DNA of 64,000 nucleotides from Roseovarius sp. TE539 (GTDB taxonomy: Bacteria; Pseudomonadota; Alphaproteobacteria; Rhodobacterales; Rhodobacteraceae): positions 62,001 through 126,000 of the forward strand of contig NZ_QNGB01000005.1 of NCBI RefSeq assembly GCF_003298505.1. The letters are read 5' to 3'. A program made the position numbers and the translations under genes. Position 1 is the first letter of the stretch; each line of letters begins with the position of its first letter. The notes under the pieces were generated by a model. That model was given only the letters and a program-made list of their open reading frames with translations. It was not told the DNA's origin and ran no database searches. Shown piece by piece: positions 9,503 through 17,964 of the stretch.

Positions 9503-9534
9503 GGCGGCGGCGGGCCTTTCGGGTCTCCGCCGCC
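9503..9534 (-). terminator. GC-rich hairpin after tig
   Basis: Just past the stop of trigger factor, GGCGGCGG (9503-9510) and CCGCCGCC (9527-9534) form an 8-bp GC stem with a 16-base loop. There is no following T-run on the minus strand, so it may stabilise the 3' end or work with Rho rather than act as an intrinsic terminator. Confidence 0.4.
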
Positions 9535-9545
9535 CCCGGCATTGC

Positions 9546-10883
9546 TCAGGTGGCCTCGTCGTCCATCGCCTCGACGGCCGCCTGCAGCTCGTCCTTGCTG
9601 ACCTCCTTTTCGGTCACGTCGGCCAGTTCGACCACGTAGTCGATGACCTTGTCCTCGAAGAGGGGAGCCCGGAGCTGCTGCTGCATCTGCTGGTTCTGCT
9701 GCACGAACTCGAAGAATTCACGCTCCTGGCCCGGATATTGCCGCGCTTGCGACATGATCGCCTGGGTCATTTCCTGATCCGTCACCTCGATCTCTGCCCG
9801 CTGACCCAAGTCGGCTAGCAGAAGACCCAGGCGGACCCGCCGCTCGGCCAGTTTCCGGTGCTCGTCGGTCGGCTCGATCTCGGGGTGGTCATGGCCCTGC
9901 ACATCCGGGTTGTCCTCGTGCCAGAGCTGATGGGCGATCTGCTTGGCCTCCGCCTCGACCATGCTCGGCGGCAGGTCGAAATCCACCATCCCGTCCAGCG
10001 CATCCAGGAGCCGGCGCTTCATCACCGCGCGCGCGGCCCCGGCGTATTCCTCTTCAAGCCGCTCGCGGATCTGGGTCTTGAGCCCCTCCAGATCGTCCGA
10101 GCCATATTTCTGCGCCAGCTCATCATTGATCTCGGCGGGCTTGGGTGCCTTCACGGCCTTTACGGTACAGTCGAAGACCGCCTCCTTGCCGGCCAGGTTC
10201 TCGGCCTGGTAATCTTCGGGGAAGGTGACGGTCACGGCGGTCTCGTCGCCGACCTTCACGCCAACCAGCTGTTCCTCGAAGCCGGGGATGAAGCTGCCGG
10301 ATCCCAGCGTCAGCGGATAATCCTCCGCGGCGCCGCCCTCGAAGGGCTCACCATCGACCTTGCCGACGAAATCGACGACCACCTGATCGCCATCCTCGGC
10401 CGTCGCACCCTCTGCGCGGTCCTCGAAATCCTGCGCGCTCTCGGCCAGGTTGGCCAGCGCCTCGTCCACGGCGGCATCATCCGCCTTGGCGACCATCTTT
10501 TCCAGTTCGATCGACTTCAGATCGAGCTCGGGAATTTCGGGAAGCTTCTCATAGGACATCTCCACGTGGACATCCTCGCCTTCCTTCCAGTCCTCGTTGG
10601 CCATCCGGATGTTGGGTTCGGCCGCCGGGCGATCGCCACTCTCCTCGAAATGCTGGCTCATGGCGCCGTCCACGGCTTCCTGCATCGCCTCACCCAGCAC
10701 CCGCTGCCCGAACTGCTTCTTCAGCAGCGCCAGTGGAACCTTGCCCTTGCGAAACCCCTTCATCTCGATATCCGGCTGCGCCTCGGCCAGCTTCTCGGTG
10801 ACCTTGTCGTCAAGCTCCTGAGCGGTCAGGATCATCTTGTAGGCGCGCTTCAGGCCTTCGTTCTGGGTCTCGGTGACCTGCAT
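9546..10883 (-). CDS. tig: Trigger factor (ribosome-associated chaperone, PPIase)
   Basis: A 445-residue ribosome-bound chaperone. The ribosome-binding signature is [17 protein letters not shown] (about 44-60). The central FKBP domain includes [15 protein letters not shown] and [19 protein letters not shown]. The C-terminal arm is helical, Gln-rich and acidic. The ATG at 10883 ([10 protein letters not shown]) is preferred over the one four codons upstream because GAGGA lies about eight bases before it and this is the conserved N-terminus. It is monocistronic by position. Confidence 0.96.
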   Translation of the reverse strand: MQVTETQNEGLKRAYKMILTAQELDDKVTEKLAEAQPDIEMKGFRKGKVPLALLKKQFGQRVLGEAMQEAVDGAMSQHFEESGDRPAAEPNIRMANEDWKEGEDVHVEMSYEKLPEIPELDLKSIELEKMVAKADDAAVDEALANLAESAQDFEDRAEGATAEDGDQVVVDFVGKVDGEPFEGGAAEDYPLTLGSGSFIPGFEEQLVGVKVGDETAVTVTFPEDYQAENLAGKEAVFDCTVKAVKAPKPAEINDELAQKYGSDDLEGLKTQIRERLEEEYAGAARAVMKRRLLDALDGMVDFDLPPSMVEAEAKQIAHQLWHEDNPDVQGHDHPEIEPTDEHRKLAERRVRLGLLLADLGQRAEIEVTDQEMTQAIMSQARQYPGQEREFFEFVQQNQQMQQQLRAPLFEDKVIDYVVELADVTEKEVSKDELQAAVEAMDDEAT

Positions 10884-11012
10884 AGTCGTCCTCATTCATT
10901 ACGGTATGCCGCGCGGGCGCGCGGTGGGGAGAAATCAGAGGCCCTTCTAGGTGTGCCCGCCAATGCTTGCAAGCAGAGTCTTGGCCGCGTCTGCCGGGCG
11001 CCCGGTCGCGCC

Positions 11013-11789
11013 CTACCAGCGCCCGGTCGCGGCACGCGCCATCAGGGCAAGCCGGCTGCTCACCGGGGGCGGATCAAGATCGCCATCGGCCACGCGGCCC
11101 GGATCGCGCCGGGCCCGCTTCAGCACTCCGGCCGCCTGCCAGAGCGGCAGAAGTGCCGGACGCGCGGCCCGCGAGACCGCAGAACGCCGCTTGCGCGCCC
11201 GCACCAGCCGGTCCAGCCCGTCCTGTGCCAGCGCCCGGACAGCTTCCGGGCGCCCGTCCACCAGCGGCACGCGCCCCGCCCTTTCAAGCGCCGGCACCGC
11301 CCGCAGCCAGTTGGCCAGCCCCAGTGCCCGGCCCGCATCGCGCACAACCTCTTCCTCGGCCGGCCCCAGCGCCCGCGCCACAGCCAGCATCAGGTTGCCC
11401 GAGGTGCGGTCGACATAGGCGTCGAAATGCGCCGCGTCCTCGAACGGATCGCGGTAGATGTCCCAACGCCGGGCCGCGACAAGCTGCTTTAGACCCGCCG
11501 CGCCCGCGTTGTCCACCGCCCGCGCCAGCGGGGTCGCCACCTCGTGGCGGCGCACCGGACCACCCGCCTCGATCTCGCCGAGGACATCATGCCACCATTG
11601 CAGGCGCATCTCGGCGATCATCGCCTCGCCCGTCACCCAGGGCGCGCGCGCGACCTCGACATTGAATGCATAGACGGCAAACAGCACCGGACGCGCCGCC
11701 ACCGGCGCCGCCATGGTCGCCGCGAAACGATCACGGTCGGCGCGTTCGACGATTTGCGCGCAGGCGATGAGATCGTCGTCGAACGCCAT
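11013..11789 (-). CDS. Squalene/phytoene synthase family protein
   Basis: A 258-residue protein of the all-trans prenyl synthase family (NDUFAF6/HpnC-like branch). It has RDRFAATMAAPVAARPVLFA near the N-terminus, ARAPWVTGEAMIAEMRLQWW and YVDRTSGNLMLAVARALG. The Asp-rich catalytic motifs of true squalene/phytoene synthases (DxxxD) are not obvious, so a non-catalytic or respiratory-assembly role is possible. The start at 11789 (MAFDDDLIACAQ) is five bases downstream of the methyltransferase stop, indicating translational coupling in the cimA operon. Confidence 0.8.
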   Translation of the reverse strand: MAFDDDLIACAQIVERADRDRFAATMAAPVAARPVLFAVYAFNVEVARAPWVTGEAMIAEMRLQWWHDVLGEIEAGGPVRRHEVATPLARAVDNAGAAGLKQLVAARRWDIYRDPFEDAAHFDAYVDRTSGNLMLAVARALGPAEEEVVRDAGRALGLANWLRAVPALERAGRVPLVDGRPEAVRALAQDGLDRLVRARKRRSAVSRAARPALLPLWQAAGVLKRARRDPGRVADGDLDPPPVSSRLALMARAATGRW

Positions 11790-11794
11790 CCGCC

Positions 11795-12532
11795 TCAGCG
11801 CCCCCCCGGTTCCGGCCGCACCAGCACCAGCGCATAGGACACCGCCTCCGGGACCGCCTGCCAAAGCGCGATCTCGCGCCGTGTCGCGGCCACCAGATCG
11901 GCAAGCGGACCTTCGCCCGCCGCTTCCGGATCAGCGCTCAGCGCATCCAGCCGGCCCTCGAGCTCGCGGTAATATCCCGCCCATGCCGCTCCTGCGACCC
12001 GCCGGTGATCCAGGACGGCGAAGCCCGCCGCCCGCACCCGTTCCTCGATGCCGGCCAGATCGCTGATCGCCGGATACTCCGCCCAGAACGCCCGCGCCGC
12101 CCCGGGCGCATCCTCCTCCAGGACCGGCTCGGAAAACGCCACCGCGCCGCCCGGCGCCAGCGCTCCGCGCCATTGCCGCAGCCCCTCGGTCACGCCGAGG
12201 AAATAAAGCGCCCCGGCACACCAGATCAGGTCGTAAGGGCCGGTCAGGCCGGCCATGTCGCCCTGCCGGACGGTCACGTTCTCCAGCCCGGCGCAGGCCG
12301 CGCGCGCCTCCGCGACCAGGTGATCCATCATCTCGACCCCCTCGATCCGTGCCCCGGGACGCGCCCGGGCCAGGGCCGCCAGGTCGGCGCCGGGGCCGCA
12401 GCCCGCATCGGCGATCCGCGCCCGCGCGCCGACATCCAGCCGTGCGAGCGCCCACCGGACGTCCTCCGGCGTGCCGGGGCCCTGCCGGGTCATGCCGCGG
12501 TGCAGCCGGGCGATCGCCTCCGGTCCGGTCAC
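11795..12532 (-). CDS. Class I SAM-dependent methyltransferase
   Basis: A 245-residue methyltransferase. The SAM-binding motif I is IADAGCGPGADLAALAR (about 39-55), followed by the acidic loop IEGVEMMDHLV and motif IV GPYDLIWCAGALYFLG. Substrate unknown. The initiator is GTG, and its G-T-G-A overlap with the cimA stop (12529-12532) shows it lies in the cimA operon; the next gene is the squalene-synthase-like protein. The conserved synteny may indicate a lipid or quinone-related substrate, but that is only inference. Confidence 0.85.
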   Translation of the reverse strand: MTGPEAIARLHRGMTRQGPGTPEDVRWALARLDVGARARIADAGCGPGADLAALARARPGARIEGVEMMDHLVAEARAACAGLENVTVRQGDMAGLTGPYDLIWCAGALYFLGVTEGLRQWRGALAPGGAVAFSEPVLEEDAPGAARAFWAEYPAISDLAGIEERVRAAGFAVLDHRRVAGAAWAGYYRELEGRLDALSADPEAAGEGPLADLVAATRREIALWQAVPEAVSYALVLVRPEPGGR

Positions 12533-14148
12533 GCGACGACGCCCTCGTGCACGAGCTTCCAGTTGATCGCCTCCAGAAGCGCCTCGAAACTGGCATCTAC
12601 GATGTTGGGGCTCACCCCCACGGTAGACCAGCGCCGCCCCTGCCCGTCCTCGCTGTCGATGATCACGCGCGTCACCGCCTCGGTGCCACCCTGGGTGATG
12701 CGGACCTTGAAATCCACCAGCCGCATGTCCGCGATCACCGCCTGGTATCGCCCCAGGTCCTTGGCCAGCGCCTTGGCCAGCGCATTGACCGGTCCGCGGT
12801 CGCCCCCCGCCTCGTCCATCGACTCGCTGACCGACAGCTTCTTGTCGCCATCGACCTTGACCACGACCACCGCTTCCGAAAGGCTCACCATCCGGTCGTA
12901 CTTGTTCTTGCGCCGTTCGACCGTAACCTTGTAACGCTTGACCTCGAAGAACTCCGGCAGCCGCCCCAGCTCGCGCCGCGCCAGCAATTCGAAACTGGCC
13001 TGCGCGCTGTCGTAGGTATAGCCCTGATCCTCGCGCGCCTTGATCACCTCCAGGATGCGCGCCAGCGCCGGGTCGCCCGGCGCCACCTCCAGCCCCGCCT
13101 CGGCCAGCCGCCGGCGCAGGTTCGACTGCCCGGCCTGGTTCGACATCGGGATGACCCGCGCGTTGCCCACCACCTCCGGATCCACGTGCTCGTAGGTCGA
13201 GGGATCCTTGAGGATCGCGCTCGCGTGCAGCCCCGCCTTGTGCGCGAAAGCCGAGGCGCCCACATAAGCCGCCTGCTTCAAGGGAACCCGGTTGAGAATG
13301 TCGTCCAGCTGTCGGCTGGCATGGGTCAGCCCGGTCAGCGCGGCACGGGTCACACCGGTCTCGAAACGCTCCGCATAGGGCGGCTTGAGCAGCAGCGAGG
13401 GGATCAGCGTGGTAAGATTGGCGTTGCCACAGCGCTCACCCAGACCATTGAGCGTGCCCTGGACCTGCCGCACCCCGGCATCCACCGCCGCCAGGCTCCC
13501 GGCCACAGCGTTGCCGGTATCGTCATGGGTGTGAATGCCCAGACGATCGCCGGGAATGCCCGCGGCCATCACCTCGCCCACGATGCGCCCGATCTCGGTC
13601 GGCAGGGTACCGCCATTGGTGTCACACAGCACGATCCATCGCGCCCCCGCATCCAGCGCGGCGCGCAGACACTCCAGCGCATGCGCCCTGTTGGCCTTCC
13701 AGCCGTCAAAGAAATGCTCGGCATCGAACAATGCCTCGCGGCCCTGCCCCGCCACATGCGCGACCGATCGCGCGATGTTCTCGCGGTTCTCCTCAAGGGT
13801 GATTCCCAGTGCCGTCTCGACATGGAAATCATGGGTCTTTCCCACCAGGCAGACGGCGCGCGTCCCCGCGTTCATAACCGCCGCCAGAACGTCGTCATTC
13901 TCCGCCGACCGGCCTGCGCGCTTGGTCATGCCGAAGGCCGTCATGGTGGCCCGCGTCTTCGGCGCAGCCTCGAAAAAGGCGCTGTCGGTGGGGTTCGCAC
14001 CGGGCCAGCCGCCCTCGATGTAATCCAGCCCCAGATGGTCCAGCGCCCCGGCGATCTGGACCTTTTCGGAGGTCGAGAAACTCACCCCTTGCGTCTGCTG
14101 CCCGTCCCGCAGGGTGGTGTCGTAGAGATAGAGCCGTTCCTTGCCCAT
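12529..14148 (-). CDS. cimA: (R)-citramalate synthase
   Basis: A 539-residue enzyme condensing pyruvate and acetyl-CoA to citramalate, the threonine-independent entry into isoleucine synthesis. The LeuA-like TIM barrel starts LYLYDTTLRDGQQTQGVSFS, with metal ligands in the TLRDG and GIHTHDDTGNAVA motifs and NGLGERCGNANL. The C-terminal ~130 residues form the LeuA allosteric domain. Residues like YIEGGWPGANPTD are diagnostic for the CimA/long 2-isopropylmalate-synthase-like group. The start at 14148 has GGAGCG eight bases upstream. First gene of a three-gene operon with the methyltransferase and squalene-synthase-like genes. Confidence 0.93.
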   Translation of the reverse strand: MGKERLYLYDTTLRDGQQTQGVSFSTSEKVQIAGALDHLGLDYIEGGWPGANPTDSAFFEAAPKTRATMTAFGMTKRAGRSAENDDVLAAVMNAGTRAVCLVGKTHDFHVETALGITLEENRENIARSVAHVAGQGREALFDAEHFFDGWKANRAHALECLRAALDAGARWIVLCDTNGGTLPTEIGRIVGEVMAAGIPGDRLGIHTHDDTGNAVAGSLAAVDAGVRQVQGTLNGLGERCGNANLTTLIPSLLLKPPYAERFETGVTRAALTGLTHASRQLDDILNRVPLKQAAYVGASAFAHKAGLHASAILKDPSTYEHVDPEVVGNARVIPMSNQAGQSNLRRRLAEAGLEVAPGDPALARILEVIKAREDQGYTYDSAQASFELLARRELGRLPEFFEVKRYKVTVERRKNKYDRMVSLSEAVVVVKVDGDKKLSVSESMDEAGGDRGPVNALAKALAKDLGRYQAVIADMRLVDFKVRITQGGTEAVTRVIIDSEDGQGRRWSTVGVSPNIVDASFEALLEAINWKLVHEGVVA

Positions 14149-14162
14149 CAGATCGCTCCCTG

Positions 14163-14210
14163 CTTCATCTTTCCACAAATACTCCGGAGAGCATGAGGGG
14201 CCGGCCCCTC
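14163..14210. repeat. Single copy of TTCATCTTTCC...ATACTCC repeat plus 16-bp palindrome
   Basis: The stretch 14163-14191 reads CTTCATCTTTCC then AAATACTCCGGAGAG. It matches the right arm of the element at 4411-4441, with a few changes in the spacer. It is followed at 14195-14210 by a perfect palindrome, GAGGGGCC then GGCCCCTC. It lies directly upstream of cimA, in its leader or promoter region. Confidence 0.6.
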
Positions 14211-14330
14211 ACTCCGCCGCGCGAACGCCCAACCGCCCCTTGGCAGCGCCCGGCCCGCACGGGGCGCTTATGAACACCGTGCGACAGCGCCCCACGCCCC
14301 GAACGCCATGGCTGCATCACCACCTCCGCC

Positions 14331-14367
14331 AAAAGCGCCCGCCCCGTGGGAGGGCGGGTCGGGCGCT
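14331..14367 (-). terminator. Probable intrinsic terminator of cysS
   Basis: On the minus strand downstream of cysS, the 8-bp arms AGCGCCCG and CGGGCGCT (plus-strand coordinates 14334-14341 and 14360-14367) enclose a GC-rich loop that can pair further. They are followed by TTTT. A second related arm at 14242-14268 can pair with the same sequence. The remaining bases of the cysS-cimA gap (14149-14409) hold no convincing gene. Confidence 0.5.
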
Positions 14368-14409
14368 GCCCGGAACAAGCCCGGGCGGGACGTTTGGCCA
14401 TGGTCCGTG

Positions 14410-15858
14410 TCACTTCAATTCCTCCAGCTTGTCGGGGTCGAAACCTGATTTGGCGACGAGCGACACTCCTCCCTTTGACATTTGAACTTCTACGCCCGCA
14501 TCGACCAAAGCAGCTTTCAAGGCATCAACTTCTGAGAAGTCTTTGGAAAGCATAGCGCTTTCTCGAAGATCACCTAGCTTGTGAGCGAAGTGCTCAAGGA
14601 TTCCATCGGAGAGTGTAACCCAAGCCTTCGTTTCAGGTGTCAAAAGACCCAAGAAATTGGCGCACTCTTTTAGGACACGTTTCGTGGCCTCGCTGCCACC
14701 TTCCGCAAATTTTGCAACTTCTTCCAATCTTGAAAGAGCGAGAGGGGTATTCAGATCGTTTGCGATCGCATCGACAATGCCCCATTGCTTCGCATGTTCA
14801 AAATTCGAGAACTGGTTCAGCTCAATACCTTTCACGAGTTTGTGCCATTTCCTAAGCTTGTCCTCAGCAGCAAAGGCCTTCTCCGCCGTCCAGTCCATCG
14901 GCTTGCGGTAATGCGTGCTCAGGAACACGAACCGGATCACCTCGCCCGGCACCTTCCAGCCGCCGTCCCAGTTGCCTTCCAGCAAATCCCGCACGGTGAA
15001 GAAATTGCCCAGGGACTTGGCCATTTTCCGCCCTTCCACCTGCAGCATCTCGTTGTGCATCCAGAGCTTCGCGAACTCCCCGTGCGGATGCGCGCAGCAG
15101 CTTTGCGCGATCTCGTTCTCGTGGTGGGGAAACATCAGGTCGCCGCCGCCGCCATGGATGTCGAAGCTTTCGCCCAGCAATTCGTAACTCATCGCCGAGC
15201 ACTCGATATGCCATCCGGGCCGGCCCCGGCCCCAAGGGCTCTCCCAGCCCGGCAGGTCGTCGGAGGACGGCTTCCACAGCACGAAATCCATCGGGTTGCG
15301 CTTGTAGGGCGCCACCTCCACCCGCGCCCCGGCGATCATGTCATCGACCGACCGGCCCGACAATGCCCCGTATTTCTCGCGCCAGCTATCGATGGCGAAA
15401 AGCACATGCCCCCCGGCCTCGTAGGCATGGCCCCGTTCGATCAGCGTTTCGATCATCGCGATCATCTGGGGGATGTATTGCGTGGCGCGCGGCATGTGGT
15501 CGGGCTCCAGCGCGCCCAGCTCGCCCATGTCGTCAAGAAACCACTGCGTCGTCTGCTCGGTGAGCCGCCGGATCTCGGCCGTCACGTCGCCGTCCCCGCC
15601 CACGTTTTCCAGCGCCCGCGCGTTGATCTTGTCATCAACGTCCGTGAAGTTGCGCACGTAGGTCACGTGATCCGGCCCATATTCAAGCCGAAGCAGCCGG
15701 TAGAGCACGTCAAAGACCACGACGGGGCGCGCATTGCCCAGATGCGCCCGGTCATAGACCGTGGGGCCACAGACATACATGCGCACGTCGTCGGGGTCGA
15801 TCGGGCGGAAGTCCTCCTTCGTCCGGGTCCTGGTATTGTAAAGCCTGATGGTCGTCAT
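14410..15858 (-). CDS. cysS: Cysteinyl-tRNA synthetase
   Basis: A 482-residue class I synthetase charging tRNA-Cys. The zinc/cysteine site starts with [19 protein letters not shown], with HLGN as the HIGH motif. GWHIECSAM and the His-rich [10 protein letters not shown] supply the other zinc ligands, and KMSKS appears as KMAKSLGNF. The start at 15858 has GAGGA five bases upstream. Residues ~327-482 are encoded by clearly AT-richer DNA (42-53% GC per 60-base line against 62-67% just before), suggesting a recombinant 3' third. A leader-peptide attenuator candidate precedes the gene. Confidence 0.95.
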   Translation of the reverse strand: MTTIRLYNTRTRTKEDFRPIDPDDVRMYVCGPTVYDRAHLGNARPVVVFDVLYRLLRLEYGPDHVTYVRNFTDVDDKINARALENVGGDGDVTAEIRRLTEQTTQWFLDDMGELGALEPDHMPRATQYIPQMIAMIETLIERGHAYEAGGHVLFAIDSWREKYGALSGRSVDDMIAGARVEVAPYKRNPMDFVLWKPSSDDLPGWESPWGRGRPGWHIECSAMSYELLGESFDIHGGGGDLMFPHHENEIAQSCCAHPHGEFAKLWMHNEMLQVEGRKMAKSLGNFFTVRDLLEGNWDGGWKVPGEVIRFVFLSTHYRKPMDWTAEKAFAAEDKLRKWHKLVKGIELNQFSNFEHAKQWGIVDAIANDLNTPLALSRLEEVAKFAEGGSEATKRVLKECANFLGLLTPETKAWVTLSDGILEHFAHKLGDLRESAMLSKDFSEVDALKAALVDAGVEVQMSKGGVSLVAKSGFDPDKLEELK

Positions 15859-15941
15859 TGATGTCCTCGCGCGCGCATCCCGCGGCGGGCTTATCAACTT
15901 GCGTTCATGTTTGGAACAGAAGACCGACCCGCCGAGATGTC

Positions 15942-15983
15942 TCAGCCGGTGATGCAGCAGATAATGGTCGTTGCCGTGGTCAT
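15942..15983 (-). CDS. Putative leader peptide with tandem Cys codons upstream of cysS
   Basis: A 13-codon [16 protein letters not shown], ends 83 bases before the cysS ATG. It contains adjacent TGC-TGC codons (15954-15959). No Shine-Dalgarno is visible, but the predicted promoter places the transcript start at or within a few bases of the ATG, so it would be leaderless, as reported for the trpL leader of Sinorhizobium. A 6-bp hairpin (GCTGAG/CTCGGC, 15941-15946 with 15931-15936) overlaps the stop. Its right arm shares bases with CGGCGGG (15928-15934), which could instead pair with CCCGCCG (15883-15889). The high Thr/Ile content leaves amino-acid specificity open. Inference, not proven. Confidence 0.5.
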   Translation of the reverse strand: MTTATTIICCITG

Positions 15984-15990
15984 GACACCG

Positions 15991-16019
15991 AGCTTAGGCC
16001 GAACCCGCGGGCCGGTCAA
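15991..16019 (-). promoter_or_regulatory. Candidate sigma70 promoter for the cysS leader
   Basis: On the minus strand, TTGACC (16019-16014) and TAAGCT (15996-15991) are separated by exactly 17 bases. The -35 matches five of six consensus bases and the -10 three of six. The distance from the -10 to the leader ATG is seven bases, so transcription would begin at about the ATG. Confidence 0.45.
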
Positions 16020-16150
16020 GCAACCGACCGGCCGGTCGTCCGGCTCCCCGGGGACATGCCGCCGCGAACCGGGCCGGAGATCCCTTCCGCACCCCTGTCC
16101 AAACTCGTCGGACCGTTCAAACCGCCGAAGCCGCTGTCGGTGCGGCCACG

Positions 16151-16189
16151 TCTGTTCCGTTTGCGACATTATTTCGCATTCGGAACAGA
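16151..16189. promoter_or_regulatory. 39-base interrupted palindrome, operator candidate
   Basis: The outer arms TCTGTTCCG (16151-16159) and CGGAACAGA (16181-16189) are perfect inverted repeats. The inner arms TGCGA (16162-16166) and TCGCA (16174-16178) are also symmetric about the same centre at 16170. Two nested dyads sharing one centre in an otherwise empty divergent region suggest a dimeric or tetrameric regulator. A related half-site, TTGGAACAGA, is at 15911-15920. The regulator is unknown. Confidence 0.55.
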
Positions 16190-16241
16190 CCCGCGGTGCC
16201 GAATCGGGCCTCACTGATCCACCGGCGAGGAGGAAACGCCC

Positions 16242-16331
16242 ATGACGCAGATGTGCAAGATCACTCTGATCGTCCGAACAATCGGCGCGGAAAGGGGCTT
16301 GGCCCCGCGTGGCGGACCACTGGAAAGCTGA
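16242..16331 (+). CDS. 29-residue upstream ORF before the MttB-family gene
   Basis: ATG at 16242 is preceded by GAGGAGG with eight bases of spacing, the strongest ribosome-binding site in this region. The ORF runs for 29 codons (MTQMCKITLIVRTIGAERG, then a Gly/Pro-rich end) to TGA at 16329-16331. An inverted repeat, GAAAGCTG (16323-16330) and CAGCTTTC (16353-16360), overlaps the stop and lies just before the Shine-Dalgarno of the next gene. This layout suits a regulatory leader ORF; no homologue is recognised. Confidence 0.45.
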   Translation: MTQMCKITLIVRTIGAERGLAPRGGPLES

Positions 16332-16373
16332 CCCGTTTCAACCCTTTACGGACAGCTTTCAAGGATCACCAAC

Positions 16374-17915
16374 ATGACGGAATCAACCACCGCACGCCGT
16401 TCGGGCGGGCGCGCCGCGCGCCGCGCCAGCCGCGCCGCCCCGCTTGAGGATGCGGTCCGCCCGGTCCGTGCCGGCCTCGACGGCGGCAGCTACGCCCCCC
16501 TGACCGACGCCGGGGTCCGGAGCATTCACACCGCTGCCCTCGACGCGCTCGCGGAAATCGGTCTCGCGGACGCGCCGGCCAGTGGCATCGCCCACCTGAC
16601 CAGGGCGGGGGCCACGCTTGGCGCCGACGGGCGGCTGCGTTTTCCGCGCGCCCTTGTCGAAGACGCGGTCGCGCATGCCAACCGCCGGATCACGCTGCAC
16701 GGCCGCGACCCTGCCCATGACCTGCAACTCGGCGGCACCCGCGTGCATTACGGCACCGCCGGTGCCGCGGTGCACATGGTCGATGTCCAGACCCGGCACT
16801 ACCGCGAAAGCACCCTGCAGGATCTTCACGACGCCGCGCGCATCGCTGACCGGCTGGACAATATCCATTTCGTCCAGCGCCCCATGGTCGCCCGCGACAT
16901 CGAAGACGCCCGCGAGATGGAACTGAATACCGTCTATGCCTGTTGTGCGGGCACTTCCAAGCATGTCGGCACCTCGTTCTCCGAGCCCGGCCATGTGACC
17001 GCCGCACTGGAGATGCTTCACATGATCGCGGGCGGCGAGGATGCCTGGCGCACCCGGCCGTTTGTCAGCAATTCCAATTGCTTCGTCGTGCCGCCAATGA
17101 AATTCGCAACCGAATCCTGCCAGGTGATGGAGGCCTGTATCGCGGGGGGCATGCCGGTGTTGCTTCTGTCGGCCGGCATGGCCGGAGCTACCGCGCCCTC
17201 GACCATTGCCGGCGCCATCGTGCAGGCGGTGGCGGAATGCCTTGCGGGGCTTGTCTACGTGAACGCGGTGAAACCCGGCCATCCGGCCATCTTCGGCACC
17301 TGGCCCTTCGGGCTGGACCTGCGGACCGGGGCGATGACCGGCGGCTCGGGTGAACAGGCCCTGCTGAGCGCCGGCTGCGCGCAGATGCACCGGTTCTACG
17401 ACTTGCCCGGCGGCGCCGTGGGCGGGATCGCCGATTCCAAGCTGCCGGACATGCAGGCCGGTTGGGAGGCGATGTGTTCCAATGTCATGGCCGGCTTGTC
17501 AGGGCTCAACATGGTCTACGAGGCGGCCGGGATGCATGCCTCGCTGCTGGGGTTCTGCCACGAGTCGCTGATCCTCGGGGATGACCTGATCGGACAGGCG
17601 TTGCGCTGCACCCGCGGGATCGAGGTGACGGAGGACACGATCAACCTGGATGTCATGCGCGAGACCTGCCTTGATGGCCCCGGTCATTACCTCGGCGCGG
17701 CGCAGACATTGGGGCGGATGCAGTCCGATCATGTCTACCCGGCCCTGGGCGACCGCACCTCGCCAAAGGAATGGGCGGAACTGGACAAGCCGGACCTGGT
17801 GGCCCGCGCCAGCGCCCGCAAGGAGGCGATCCTTGCGGAACGCGCCGCGGCCCGGTTCGATCCGATGCTCGATGCCGCTATCCGCAGGCGGTTCGACATC
17901 CGACTACCGGCCTGA
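16374..17915 (+). CDS. Trimethylamine methyltransferase (MttB) family protein, non-pyrrolysine
   Basis: A 513-residue corrinoid-dependent methyltransferase of the MttB/COG5598 superfamily. Family segments include the N-terminal LTDAGVRSIHTAALDALAEI, YGTAGAAVHMVDVQTRHYR, FVSNSNCFVVPPMKFA and ADSKLPDMQAGWEA. The frame is uninterrupted, with no internal amber codon, so it belongs to the pyrrolysine-free branch, whose characterised members demethylate quaternary amines such as glycine betaine. The first ~30 residues are Arg/Ala-rich. AAGGA lies eight bases before the ATG. No corrinoid protein or reductive activase is adjacent, so the methyl acceptor must be encoded elsewhere. A leader ORF and palindrome upstream suggest tight regulation. 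Confidence 0.88.
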   Translation: MTESTTARRSGGRAARRASRAAPLEDAVRPVRAGLDGGSYAPLTDAGVRSIHTAALDALAEIGLADAPASGIAHLTRAGATLGADGRLRFPRALVEDAVAHANRRITLHGRDPAHDLQLGGTRVHYGTAGAAVHMVDVQTRHYRESTLQDLHDAARIADRLDNIHFVQRPMVARDIEDAREMELNTVYACCAGTSKHVGTSFSEPGHVTAALEMLHMIAGGEDAWRTRPFVSNSNCFVVPPMKFATESCQVMEACIAGGMPVLLLSAGMAGATAPSTIAGAIVQAVAECLAGLVYVNAVKPGHPAIFGTWPFGLDLRTGAMTGGSGEQALLSAGCAQMHRFYDLPGGAVGGIADSKLPDMQAGWEAMCSNVMAGLSGLNMVYEAAGMHASLLGFCHESLILGDDLIGQALRCTRGIEVTEDTINLDVMRETCLDGPGHYLGAAQTLGRMQSDHVYPALGDRTSPKEWAELDKPDLVARASARKEAILAERAAARFDPMLDAAIRRRFDIRLPA

Positions 17916-17964
17916 TCCGGGTCGGTCATCCGGAGGCAGGCGCGCGACGGCATGCGCCTGCAAC

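Larger units (their letters stand above)
15859..16373. other. 515-base divergent regulatory interval cysS/MttB-family gene
   Basis: No full-length gene is evident in this interval. It holds, from left to right, the cysS Shine-Dalgarno and GC-rich pairing segments, the Cys-codon leader peptide with its promoter, a stretch with no recognised signal (about 16020-16150), the interrupted palindrome at 16151-16189, the 29-codon upstream ORF at 16242-16331 and an inverted repeat at 16323-16360. A 90-codon minus-strand frame spans 15942-16214 but looks like chance readthrough into the leader. Confidence 0.6.

Noticed and set aside
14165-14413. An 82-codon minus-strand frame between cysS and cimA
   Set aside because: It runs across a terminator-like hairpin and a repeat, with Arg/Gly-rich shadow composition and no ribosome-binding site.
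15942-16214. A 90-codon minus-strand frame ending in the Cys-codon leader
   Set aside because: The proposed promoter lies inside it, it crosses the palindrome, and it has no domain; only its last 13 codons are taken as a leader.
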